This document shows, in pieces, positions 8,780-20,300 of a stretch of DNA of 64,000 nucleotides. The stretch is from Bradyrhizobium sp. ISRA430 (GTDB lineage: Bacteria; Pseudomonadota; Alphaproteobacteria; Rhizobiales; Xanthobacteraceae), in assembly GCF_029909975.1 (NCBI RefSeq), contig NZ_CP094516.1, positions 2,108,001 to 2,172,000 of the forward strand, written 5' to 3'. A program made the translations under genes and the position numbers. Position 1 is the first letter of the stretch; the number at the start of each line of letters is the position of its first letter. The notes under the pieces were generated by a model. It was given only the letters and a program-made list of their open reading frames with translations, ran no database searches and was not told the DNA's origin.

Positions 8780-10033
8780 ATGGCGTCCTCTGATTTCGCC
8801 TTCGCCAATGACGTTCGTGCCGCCGCAATGCTGCGCACGCCGCGAACCTCGCGCATGCTGCTGATGACGTTCCTCGCCATGCTCGTGGTCTTCGTGAGCT
8901 GGGCGCATTTTGCCATCCTTGACGAGGTCAAGCGCGGCAACGGCCGCGTCGTGCCGTCGCGGCAGATGCAGGTGGTGCAGAGCCTCGAAGGCGGGATCGT
9001 CGGCGAAATCCTCGTGCAGGAGGGAGCGATCGTCCAGCAGGGACAATCCCTGATGCGCATCGACGATACCAAATTCGCTTCCGAATTCGGCGAGATCAGG
9101 GAACGGCGCGCTGCGATGGCCGCACGCGTCGCGCGCCTCGAGGCCGAAGCCAGGGGAAAGAGCGAGGTGAGCTTCCCCGATCAACTCGACCAGGTGGTGC
9201 CGTCGGCCGTGGCCACGGAAACCAGCGTGTTCAAGATGCGCGCGCAGAAGCTGGCGCAGGACGTCGACGTCCTGAACCAGCAGGTCACCCGCCTGACCGG
9301 CACGCTGAAATTGCTGGAGCGGGAGCTGTCGCTGACGCGGAAGCTCTACGAGCAGAAGGTCGTGCCGGAGATCGAGATGTTGCGCCTCGACCGTCAGGCG
9401 ACGGAGATGAGAGGACAGCTCGCGGAGGCCCAATCCAAGATCGCGAGCACGGTCTCTTCCTTCCGCTCCCAGGCGGATGAGGATCTTGCGAAGTCGAAGG
9501 GCGACCTCGCCGTGCTCGATGAAAACATCAAATCGGCGCAGGACCGGGTCCGGCGAACCGACCTGAAGGCGCCGGTGCACGGGATCGTCAACAAGCTGAA
9601 CGTGACCACCGTGGGCGCGGTCGTGCAGCCCGGCGCCAACGTGATGGACATCGTTCCGCTCGACGATACGCTGCTGGTCGAAGGCCGTATCCGGCCGCAG
9701 GATATCGCCTTCATCCGGCCCGGCCAGGACGCCGTGGTGAAGATCTCCGCCTACGACTCGTCCGTTTACGGCTCGTTGAAGGGCAAGGTCGAGCGCATCA
9801 GCGCCGATACCATCGTCGACGACAAGGCCGAAAAGACACCGGACCGCCAGGAGAGCTTCTATCGCGTCATGATCCGGACGGAGAAGAACCATCTGGGAAC
9901 GGACGAGAAGCCACTGCCGATCATTCCCGGCATGGTCACGACGGTCGAAATCCTGACCGGCGAGAAGTCGGTCCTGGATTACATCCTCAAGCCCGCCCGT
10001 ACCCTGAAGGACGAAGCCCTGCGCGAGCGCTGA
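8780..10033 (+). CDS. HlyD/LapC-family type I secretion adaptor
   Basis: Periplasmic adaptor (membrane fusion) protein of 417 aa bridging the exporter ATPase and the TolC-like channel. It has a short cytoplasmic N-terminus, one membrane span at about 30-50 (LLMTFLAMLVVFVSWAHFAI), then the half-lipoyl motif VQSLEGGIVGEILVQEGA. A long coiled coil of about 200 residues with many Glu/Gln/Arg heptads follows, then the second lipoyl half (DLKAPVHGIVNKLNVTTVG) and a beta-barrel region ending PIIPGMVTTVEILTGEKSV, all typical of HlyD. The ATG at 8780 is chosen because it lies just after the ATPase stop; an upstream in-frame start would overlap the ATPase extensively. Confidence 0.92.
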   Translation: MASSDFAFANDVRAAAMLRTPRTSRMLLMTFLAMLVVFVSWAHFAILDEVKRGNGRVVPSRQMQVVQSLEGGIVGEILVQEGAIVQQGQSLMRIDDTKFASEFGEIRERRAAMAARVARLEAEARGKSEVSFPDQLDQVVPSAVATETSVFKMRAQKLAQDVDVLNQQVTRLTGTLKLLERELSLTRKLYEQKVVPEIEMLRLDRQATEMRGQLAEAQSKIASTVSSFRSQADEDLAKSKGDLAVLDENIKSAQDRVRRTDLKAPVHGIVNKLNVTTVGAVVQPGANVMDIVPLDDTLLVEGRIRPQDIAFIRPGQDAVVKISAYDSSVYGSLKGKVERISADTIVDDKAEKTPDRQESFYRVMIRTEKNHLGTDEKPLPIIPGMVTTVEILTGEKSVLDYILKPARTLKDEALRER

Positions 10034-10258
10034 GGCCGCGGCAGGGTTAACAGGACGCAAAGGCCAGGGCGACAATTCGCCGACAATTCGCCGGCCGCTC
10101 GTAGCGCGCGATTGACCGCCTTTGCGACAATCGCCCCGCCCTCCTCCAGCCTTAACTCCACCTAAGCGTCGCAGACCGCAGTCTCGATCCAACAACAGGA
10201 TCGGGGCGAGGATCGACGCGATAGACGTTGACGACGCTCCCGGCAGGGGACGTCGTCT

Positions 10259-11275
10259 ATGGCACTGCATTTGGAATTGCAGCGAACAAGCCTGCGCGCG
10301 CTCGGCGTGGGGCTGGTTGCGTTGTTCGTGGCCTGCGCAACATCGCCCTCCTCGGCCGATGAGACCATTGCTCCGGACGCTCAGGACAATCTCGCGCCCG
10401 GCATTGATGCGGCGGCGCGTCCTCCGGCGACGTTCTTCCGCATCAACGACGTGCTGGCGAAGCTCGATGCCATGCGCGGCAGCGGGCCGAATGCGACCCG
10501 CCTTGCGGCGCTGACGCCCTCCAACGTCGCAACCGACGCAGCACCGGAGCCCAAGCAGGCAGCCCCGAAGGGCGACGAGCCATTCGGCCTGTTCACCTTC
10601 CGCGCGCCCGACGGGCTGTTGTGGCGCAAGTGGCGGGGGCTCGAGGCCAAACTCGCCAAGGACGCGGAGATGCTGAGGCAGTGCGAGGCCGATGCCGGCA
10701 ATTGCCCCTCCAACGCCGCGCAATTCCTGCGGCTGATCGGCGCGGTGAAATCCAAATCGGGACGCGAGCGGCTGGACGAGGCCAACCGGGCGGTCAACAT
10801 GGTTGTCCGTTACGTCAGCGACTTTGCCCAGCACGGCGAAGCCGATCGCTGGAGCTCGCCGCTGGAGACCTTCGCGACGACGAAGGGTGATTGCGAGGAC
10901 TACGCGATCGCCAAATATGCCGCGCTGCGCGAAGCCGGATTTCCGCGCGAGGATTTGCGGCTCGTGCTGGTCCGTGACCGCGCCGTGCGCCAAGACCACG
11001 CCGTGCTCGCCGCGCGCCTCGACGGGCAATGGCTCATTTTGGACAACCGGCGAAACAGCTTGATCGAGGACGGCGAAGCGACGAGCTTCACCCCGCTGTT
11101 TGCCATCAATCATGACGGAGTCCACTTGTTCGCAACGCCTTACGCGAAACGGCAGCCGCTCACGGGCGAAATCGCGGCCTCGCCTGCCGCCGAAAGCGGC
11201 GATCAGGTCGAATGGACCGGGGACGAGGCGCTCGGCGGCGGCGGCGGCATCGGCTCCTTGCCGCTCTGGATGTGA
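10259..11275 (+). CDS. LapG-type periplasmic transglutaminase-like cysteine protease
   Basis: Protease of 338 aa from the bacterial transglutaminase-like cysteine proteinase family (DUF920/LapG). It has an N-terminal hydrophobic export segment (about 12-33), then a variable Pro/Ala-rich region to about 105. The core shows the catalytic triad: Cys212 in KGDCEDYA, His247 in QDHAVLA and Asp262 in LILDN. In Pseudomonas the homologue cuts the N-terminal region of the LapA adhesin and releases it from the surface unless sequestered by the c-di-GMP receptor LapD. No LapD gene is visible here. It lies 225 nt after the adaptor gene and is convergent with the giant adhesin gene, whose product is the natural candidate substrate (PAAG motif at residues 119-122). 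Confidence 0.9.
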   Translation: MALHLELQRTSLRALGVGLVALFVACATSPSSADETIAPDAQDNLAPGIDAAARPPATFFRINDVLAKLDAMRGSGPNATRLAALTPSNVATDAAPEPKQAAPKGDEPFGLFTFRAPDGLLWRKWRGLEAKLAKDAEMLRQCEADAGNCPSNAAQFLRLIGAVKSKSGRERLDEANRAVNMVVRYVSDFAQHGEADRWSSPLETFATTKGDCEDYAIAKYAALREAGFPREDLRLVLVRDRAVRQDHAVLAARLDGQWLILDNRRNSLIEDGEATSFTPLFAINHDGVHLFATPYAKRQPLTGEIAASPAAESGDQVEWTGDEALGGGGGIGSLPLWM

Positions 11276-11306
11276 GGCGGCAGAGACAGACGGACTTGCT
11301 GACAGA

Positions 11307-11338
11307 AAAACGCCGCCGGTGGGTGCCGGCGGCGTTTT
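11307..11338. terminator. Bidirectional intrinsic terminator between the LapG-type and adhesin genes
   Basis: CGCCGCCGG (11311-11319) pairs with CCGGCGGCG (11326-11334) around a six-base loop, flanked by AAAA on the left and TTTT on the right. It reads as a rho-independent terminator in both directions and sits between two convergent genes, 32 nt past one stop and 40 nt past the other. Confidence 0.88.
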
Positions 11339-11377
11339 CATTTAAACGTGCAGCCTACGTCGCCAGAAGCACCGGGC

Positions 11378-14300
11378 TCACGCGTGGTGGATCTGACCAG
11401 AAGCCAGAGTATTGGCGTTGATGCCCGTCAGAACCAGCATCATGTCGGCGCTTGCAACGTTCTCGGTATTGCCGGTCGCATTGGCGTAGATGACCGTGTC
11501 CGCTCCGCTCTGGAAGTAGACGATCGAATGGGCCGCCACAGTCGTCGGAGTCGTGGAGGAAAGCGTCGCATCGTGGGTAATCCCGGAGATGGCCGAGAAA
11601 TCGATCACGTCCGTGTTGCTGAAGTCCGAGATCACATCGTGCGCCGCAACGGTGCTGTCAGTCGTTGCCAGGTACTTGAATGTGTCATTGCCCGAGCCGC
11701 CGGTAAGCTTGTCGGCCCCGCCGTTTCCTGTCAGCGTGTCGTTGCCGGTGCTGCCGGTCAGGGTATCGGCCGACGCGCCGCCGACGAGGTCATTGTTGAC
11801 TCCCGCAGTACCCGTCAACGAGTGATCGCCATCGACCGTGATGTTGATCGTCCCGGCAGTCGTATCCGAGTCATGGTCGGTCACGGTCACGTTGAAGCTA
11901 AGATCCTTCGTTCCGGTGGAAGTGACCGTCGTCTCCTTGGCGAGCGTGACCTTGCCCGCGTCGCCTTCCGAGTAGATTTCCACGTAGTCGATGAACTTCG
12001 TTCCTCCGGCTGATGGAATCGTGTTGCCGGAGCTCGACGAGGTGAAACTGCTGGAGGCGAAGCTACCGTCTGTGTAATGAACGACGTAGTCGATCGTTGC
12101 CACCTTCGAGAAGGTCAGCGTAATCGACGTGACGTTGGCCTGGCTCGCCGACGGCGGCGAGTACGGACCGCTACCGTCAAAGTCGTTCACCGTTCCGAAG
12201 TCGAAACGCATGATATCGCCGGTGCCGATGTTGTTGCTGTCGACACCGAATCCCTGAGATGAACCGTTGATGTTGTGAAGCGAAATATGGTCCGTCGTCG
12301 TCGATCCGGTGATGCCGTTCTTCCAGTCGGCAAGCACAAATCCCGCATCGGCGTGCCAACCGCTCAGGAGCGACAGATTGTCCCCCGCTGCTGATGTCAG
12401 TTCCAGAAGGCTCTTCGGCCCACTGGCGACTGCTACCGAACCCGCAATGTTGACGCTGTTGAAAGCATCCAGCGGCTGCAGTTCGGTGAACGTGTAAGCG
12501 CCGTTCACTGCATCGACCGACAGCGTGAACACGTTGTTGAGCGTATGATCCGAGCCGGTATACGCCACAAGCGTGCTGGGGTTCGCCGAGTCGACATAGT
12601 AGTGGACGGCGTTGCCGTTCCAGGTAATGCCCGACGGATCGGCGTTGCCGGCAAGACTCGCCGTCACCGGATGATCGGCGCCGCCATCGACGGCCATCTT
12701 TCCGACCAGCGTCAGGTTCGCCTCGTTCGCGATCACGCCGTGATCGATCACGCCGAGGCTCGGTGTGTCGTCGTTGATCGTGAGCGTGAGCGCCTTCGTG
12801 GCCGTGGTGCCGTCGAAGTCGGTCAGCGTGACGTTCACGATGCCCGTGGCCGATGAGGTGCCCGCCGCGTGGTCATACGCGGCCGTCTGCTTGAAGGTGT
12901 ATACGCCGGTGGCTTCGTTCAGCGTCAGCACCCAGGCTGCGGCCGTCAGGGTCAGAATGGTCTGACCCAAACCGTTCGTGCTCGTCGTTGCAGACGCGCT
13001 ACCCAATCCACCGTCATAGACATAGGAGAACGGCGTCGTCGGATTGGCGCCGTCGCCTCCGAAGTTGAAGCTCATGGTGCCGGATTGCGTCTGCGGCACG
13101 AACGCATCGCTGTTCGAGTTGACGACATTGTCGTCGCCCGCCGCGTCGCTCGTCGTCGCCGATGCCGCCACAAGGGTCGGCTGGCTGTTGAAGACGGTGA
13201 TGGTCAGCGTCGTCACCGACGTATCGCCATCGCCGTCCTTCAGCGTGTAGGAGAACACGTCCGTGCCCGACGCATTCGCGTCGGCGACATAGGTGTAGGA
13301 GCCGTCCGAGCCGAGGGTCAGCGTGCCGAACGCCCCGTGAACGCCGGCGCCAACGCCGCTGTTGTTGGTGATCGGTATCGGGTTGTTGCCGGCCTGGACG
13401 CCCGAGATCGACGCCCCATCCGCACCCAGCGTATCCGCACCCGAGTTGGTGGTGCCGACCGCAGTGATGACGTTGCCACTGGCAGAGCCGCTGACAGTCG
13501 TGTCGGTATCGGCATGCGCCGTCGGCACATCGTCGACGATCCGGATCACCAAGTCGTCATTCGCCGAGGTGCCGCCGATGCCGAACACCGCAAGCGCGAT
13601 GTGGTCGTTGAACCCGGTGCCGTCGACCGTATCCGGCGGCGCCGGGATCACGTCATTGTCGATCGCCGCCGACAGCGTGTAGCTGAAGCTCACCGTGCCG
13701 CCGAAGCTGGTGCCGGTGTAATCCGTCAGCGTGAGCATACCCTCGCCGGTGTTCACCGTGCCGTGGGTCGTGCCGAACGCCTGGATCTCAGCCAGCGTGA
13801 ACGTCGTGCCGCCGACCAGGATCTCCTTGATCCCGTCCGTCGCCGAGATCGTGAAGCTGCCCGTCGTCGCAGCCGACCCGTCTCCTGCATGCGTCCCATT
13901 CGGGCTCAGCCCGGCCTCGTACACCGCGGCATCCGGTCCGGACGCCTGCGCCGTCGTCACCGTGGCGCTGTCGTCCGTGCCCGTGATGTTGATCGTCAAC
14001 GTCGCCGGCGAGGTGTCGCCGTCGGCATCCTGCATGGTGTAGTGCAGCGTGAAGCTGAGATGATCCGCCGACGTCAGCGCCTGGGTCGCCGCACGGCTGT
14101 TGTCCAGCGTGTAGCTCCAGTGCCCGTTGCCGTCCTGCACCAGCGTGCCGTAGGTGTTCAGCGCCGCGATGTCTGCCGCATCCGCCGCACTGCTCCAAGC
14201 CACGAGGCTCGCCGGCGCATCCGCACCGGACTGGTCGTTGGTCAGCACGTTGCCCGAGACAGCGTTGCTGGGGCTGTCCTCGACCACCCCGTACGGGCCG

Positions 14301-17300
14301 TCATTGGCCGCCGTCGGCGTGTCGTCGACGATCCGAACCACCAGGTCGTCATTCGCCGAGGTGCCGCCGATGCCGTGCACCGCAAGCGCGATGTGGTCGC
14401 TGAACCCGGTGCCGTCCACCGTGTCCGGCGGCGTCGGGGTCGCGCTGTCATTGTCGATCGTCGCCGACAGCGTGTAGCTGAAGCTCACCATGCCGCCGAA
14501 GCTGTCGCCGCTGTAGCCCGTCAGCGTCAGGATACCCTCGCCGGTATTCACCGTGCCATGGGTCGTGCCGAACGCCTGGATCTGGGCGAGCGTGAACGTC
14601 GTGCCGGCAACGACGATCTCCTTGATCCCGTCGGTCGCGGAGGTCGCGAAGCTGCCCGTCGTCGTCTCCAGATCGGTTGCCGCTGCAGACCCGTTCGGGC
14701 TCAGCCCGGCCTCGTACACCGTGGCATCCGGTCCGGACGCCTGCGCCGTCGTCACCGAAGCGCTGTCGTCCGCACCCGTGATGTTGATCGTCAGCGTCGC
14801 CGGCGAGGTGTCGCCATCAGCATCCTGCATCGTGTAGTGCAGCGTGAAGCTGAGATGATCCGCCGACGTCAGCGCCTGCGTTGCCGCACGGCTGTTGTCC
14901 AGCGTGTAGCTCCACGTGCCGTCATTGTTCTGCTGCAGCGTGCCGTAGGTGCTCAGCGCGCCAACTGCCGCCGCATCCGCCGCACCGCCCCACGCCACAA
15001 AACTCGCCGGCGCATCCGCACCCGACGCGTCGTTGGTCAGCACGTTGCCCGAGACAGCGTTGCTGGCAGCGTCCTCGACCACCCCGTACGGGCCGTCATT
15101 GGCCGCCGTCGGCGTGTCGTCGACGATCCGGACCACCAGGTCGTCGCTTCCCGAGGTGCCGCCGATGCCGTGCACCACCAGCGCGATGTGGTCGCTGAAC
15201 CCGGTACCGTCCACCGTGTCCGGCGGCGTCGGGGTCGCGCTGTCATTGTCGATCGTCGCCGACAGCGTGTAGCTGAAGCTCACCGTGCCGCCGAAGCTGT
15301 CGCCGCTGTAGTTCGTCAGCGTCAGGACGCCCTCGCCGGTGTTCACCGTGCCATGGGTCGTGCCGAACGCCTGGATCTCGGCCAGCGTGAACGCCGTGCC
15401 GCCGACCACGATCTCCTTGATCCCGTCGGTTGCCGAAATCGCGAAGCCGCCCGTCGTCGTCTCCAGATCGGTTGCCGCTGCAGACCCGTTCGGGCTCAGC
15501 CCGGCCTCGTACACCGTGGCATCCGGTCCGGACGCCTGCGCCGTCGTCACCGAAGCGCTGTCGTCCGCACCCGTGATGTTGATCGTCAGCGTCGCCGGCG
15601 AGGTGTCGCCGTCGGCGTCCTGCATGGTGTAGTGCAGCGTGAAGCTCAGATGATCCGCCGACGTCAGCGCCTGCGTCGCCGCACGGCTGTTGTCCAGCGT
15701 GTAGCTCCAGTGCCCGTTGCCGTCCTGCACCAGCGTGCCGTAGGTGTTCAGCGCCGCGATGTCCGCCGCATCTGCCGCACCGCCCCAAGCCACGAAGCTC
15801 GCCGGCGCATCCGCACCCGACGCGTCGTTGGTCAGCACGTTGCCCGAGACAGCGTTGCTGGGGGTGTCCTCGACCACCCCGTACGGGCCGTCATTGGCCG
15901 CCGTCGGCACATCGTCCACGATGTTGACCGTGATCGAGCTGATGGCCGAGTCACCATCAACGTCCGTTGCGGTTACGGCAAAGCTCTCGATCAGGCCGTT
16001 CGGCCCCTGAATGGGCGCGTGAGTTTCGTTGCTGACCAGCGTGTAGCTGTAGCTGAGGTTGGTGCCGTCGAAGCCGGTAATCGAGAGCGTGTTTCCGAGC
16101 GACGTCGTGAACGTGCCGCCGGTGAATACGCCGCCACTGATGACCGTGTGGCCGTCGATGACGAGGCTGTCCAAACCGTCAGCCGCGTTGATTGTGAACG
16201 TCCCGCTCTGGGTGAGCGCCGGGGTGTCCGGCGACGAGCCGCCTGGGAGGTTGGCCTCATACACCGTCTCGTCGCCGCTCTGAGCGCCAATGTCCGCGAT
16301 GCTGACGCCGTGGTCCGAGACGTTGATCGTCAGCTTCGCGGTCGAGAAATCGCCGTCGCCGTCGGTCAGCGTGTAGGTGAACACATCCTTGACGTCGCCC
16401 ACCGGATTGCCGTTGAAGCGCGTATAGGTGTAGTCGCCGTTTTCGTTGATCACGAGAGTGCCGAACTGGCCGGCGACGGTGAAAACGTGATTGACCGGAG
16501 TCGTCACAGCCGTGACGCCATCGACCTCCGTGATCTTCGCACCGTCGGTGCCCACGGTGTCCGCGACGCCATCCGTCGTGTTGGCATCGCCTCCCGCGAT
16601 GTCGATGCCGGTGATCACGTTGCCTGTGGCGACGAGATCGCCATGAGCGACGCTGTCGAGATCGTTCACCGCAAGCGGTCCGTCGTCCTGGAACTGGATA
16701 TTCAGGGCGACCGGCGAAACCACACTGGTGGTGTCGCCGTCGAAATCCGTCAGCGAGCCCTTGAGGTGCAGGTCGGCCGTGACGGTCGCGATGTCGTCGT
16801 AGGCTGCCTGGCTCGATCCGGTGAGGTCGTTGTGGATCGCCTGATACTGCGCGATCCACACATATCCGGTGGAGTCGGCGTAGACCCTGAACACCTCGGT
16901 CTGGCCGGCCATGCCGACCACGGCGCCGCTCGCCTCGGTGGTCAGCAGGATGTGCGTGCCATCGAGCGTGGTCAGGCCGGATTCAAGGCCGGTAATCGCG
17001 TTGCCGTTCTTGTCGGTGATGGCAAACGAATAGGTACCGGGCTCGTCGGCGCCCACCTTGCCGGTGAACAACGAGCCGGAATCGAGCACGCTGGTCGCGG
17101 ACTTGGCATATCCGATGGCGCCTGCCTCGAAGATCGCGGCGGGCGGCGCGTCGGAAGTGTCATTGGCGGGATTCGGATCGGCCGTCGTATTGACACCCGC
17201 ACTCTCGTCCTCGCTGACCTTGAAGGTCTCGATGACGGTCGTGACCGTGGTGATGGTCGACTCGATGCCGTAGACCTTGAACGAATTGCCGTCGGTCAGC

Positions 17301-20300
17301 GTCTGCGGATTGCCATTGGCGCTGCTGTCGAACTGGAAATTGTCGTAATTGCCGACGTTTAGCGTATCGAACTGCGTCGCTCCGATGACCTTGACCGTCG
17401 AGAGGTCCTGCACGCCGTCCAGCACATAGCCGATTTGCACGTGCGTGGTGCTGTCGAACACAGCGGTTGCGGTGACGGGCGAACCGTCAACCGTGAAGGT
17501 CAGGTTGACGAATTGGCCGCCTTCCGTCGCCGAGATGAAGACGACCGCGGTCTCGACGCCCTGCGCTTCCGCCACGTCGATCGAGAACGACGCCGTGTTG
17601 ACGGAGTAGGCCGACCCGTGGCTAACGGTCGGAGTCTGCGGATTCCCGGTGATCGAGACGTTCTCGAAGAACGCCATCGTCAGGATTTCGGGCCCTGACA
17701 GCGGCTTGGTGCTGTAGCCGTCGATGATCTGGCCGTCGCCGACACCGATCTTGCTGCCCGTGGTGTTGACGGAGTCGTCCTTGTCGTTGAGATCGACGCC
17801 GGTCAGAATGATGTCGTGATTGTCCTGACCGTCCATGGCGCGGATGTCGGTGTTGCCGGCCTGGAGCGTGTAGGTGAAGGTGTCCGTTGTCGTGACTTCC
17901 GTCTCGGTTGGCGCGCGCGCCGTGATGACGGGAATGTCGTCGAGCACGGTGACCGTGAAGGTCCCGGTCCCGAGTGGAATGCTGTCGCCGTCGCCGTCCG
18001 TTGCGATCACGTAGGACGAGAGATCGATGACCTCAGTGTTCTCGGTATTGTCGCCGGCGAGCCCATTGAGCGTCGGATGATCGATCTGGTCGTGCAGCGC
18101 GAACACATAGGAGCCGTCCGAACCGACCGTGAGCGTAAAGACTTCGCGATCGTTCGAATCGAATCCCGGCGTGCCGCTCTCGACATAGCCGTGCAGGCCG
18201 TTCGCATCGGTCACGATGAGGATGTGATCGCCCTTCGACGTCAGCCCGCTGTCCTGCGGACCAAACATGGTCTTCAGGCCGAAACTGCCGAAGCCGTCGG
18301 CGCCGAAATTCACCAGCGTGTCAAGCTTGCCGTAGGTGGCCGAGGTCGCGACAGCCGAGTTGGTGCCCTGCACTTCACCGGGCAGCAGAGGTGAATGATC
18401 CGGATTGGAATTGGACAGGTCCGTAGGAGTGTGGAGACCGTCCTCGTCGACATTGGCGTTGATCGACGTTTGGGAAATCAGCGTCGGACCGTCGTCCCTG
18501 AAGTGGATCGTGCCCGAGATGTCTGCCGATGCGGACGCCGTGTCGCCGTCGCCGTCCTTGATCGTCACGACGGCCGAAATCGAGCCCGATGCGAGCGAGA
18601 TTGTGTCGTTCGGGTTGGAGCTGCTCGGGTGATAGAGCGAGAGATATTCGACGACCGACACCTTGCCGGTCGAAGGATCGATCGAGACCGCGAATGCCGC
18701 CTGCCCTTCAAGATCACCGGAATCGACGCGGCCGACGATCCAGCTGTTGCCGGACCCGTCGCTCTCCGCATGAAGGCTGATCGCCGTTCCGTCGGTCAAC
18801 TTCACGCCGGAGACGGACGAATTGAGGTGCAGCGAATAGCTCACCGGCGTCGTCGGATCGGGCCCGTCGACACCAAAATACGGCAGGAAGCTCAGTGCCG
18901 CGCTGCTGCTGGTCGCATAGGCAAGCACCGGTCCGGGCTCATCCGGATCATTGCCCGGATTGGCCACGTTATCGAAGACGTGCAACGGGCCAGTAACGTC
19001 GTTGGCCTGGTTGCTGGGGGTCTCGTCCGCGGTCACCCCGAAATCGCGGGTGACGGAAGCCGCCACCAGCGGTCCGTCGTCTTCGAACTGAATGTCACCG
19101 GAAATGTTGGCCGACGCCGAGGCGTGATCCCCGTCGCCATCGGTGACCGTGACGGTCGCCTTGACCTGACCGAGCGCGTTTGCCAGCGAGACCGCCTCAT
19201 CGGAATCGACGCCGACATCGGCGCTGTCCTGGTGAAGCGAAACGTATTGGACGACGGACACCTTGCCGCTGACCGGATCGATAGCGATCGCGAATGCGGC
19301 CGGATCGCTGCCGGTGTTGGTCACGTCGGAGCCTGAATCGGATCCGTCGTAACGGCCGACGATCAGGCCGTTCTCCAGGAACAGGAAGATCTCCTTCCCT
19401 TCCGTCGTGGTGATGTTGGAATCGACCGGACCGGTCGTGCTGTTGCCCTGCGTATCGGTGAGCGTCAGCGAGAACACCTGGGCGCCCGTCTTGGCTGCGC
19501 CGTCGGTGCCGTAGTCCACATTGTTGATGGTGAGCGCCGCGACGGTGCTCTGCGCATAGCCCAGCGGAAGACCGAAGAGGCCCTGCGGGTCGTGCCCCGG
19601 ATTGGCGACCCCGTTGAAGACAGACGTGAACAGAATATCGTTGTCGTCGCCGAATGGCGGGCTCTGCAGAAACAGAGTTTCGTCGTGAACGACCTGAAAG
19701 CCTTGCATCTCCGACGCCGTGACGGTCGGACCGTCGTCGTCGAAGGCGATGAACGATTTCTCGTTGCCGATCAGCGTGACCTGAACCGACGAGCTGGTCT
19801 GGTCGCCATCGCCGTCCGTCGCAGTGGTCGTGAGCTCAAGCTTGAGCGTCCCGTTCCCGGCCATGTGCAGGATCGCCTGCTCATCGAACAGGGACGGATT
19901 CTCCGAGCCGCCATTGTCGATCGGCAGGAACTGGTCGACGGTGATTTTCGCCGTGGCGGGATCGCTTGCATTCTCCAGCGTGATGCGGAAGGCAACATAT
20001 TCGTCGCCGTTATTCGCGATGCCGTCGCCGACAATGCGCCCTTCGATCGTGTTGTCGTCGACCTGAACGAGCACGATGGCGCGCTGTGCCGCCGTGAGGT
20101 TCTCGAGCGGCGTGCCGACCAGCGCGGTCGCAGTCAAGTTCGTACCGGCCGTCTCGCTCGAAAGCACCAGCGTGAGAACGTTGCTGATACCACCGCCGGC
20201 GCCCGGACCATCCGTTCCGAAGTCGACGATGGCCATGTCGAACAGATCCGCGATATCACCCGCGGGGGTCGACAGTTCGCCGATGGCCTGTTCCTGGGTG

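Noticed and set aside
8660..11341. 893-codon minus-strand frame under the adaptor and protease genes
   Set aside because: Antisense to two well supported genes, with no domain features.
12869..17362. Very long Arg-rich frame (1497 codons) opposite the adhesin gene
   Set aside because: It is a mirror of the adhesin's high-GC repeats; the encoded sequence is low complexity and mostly Arg/Val/Asp with no fold or ribosome site.
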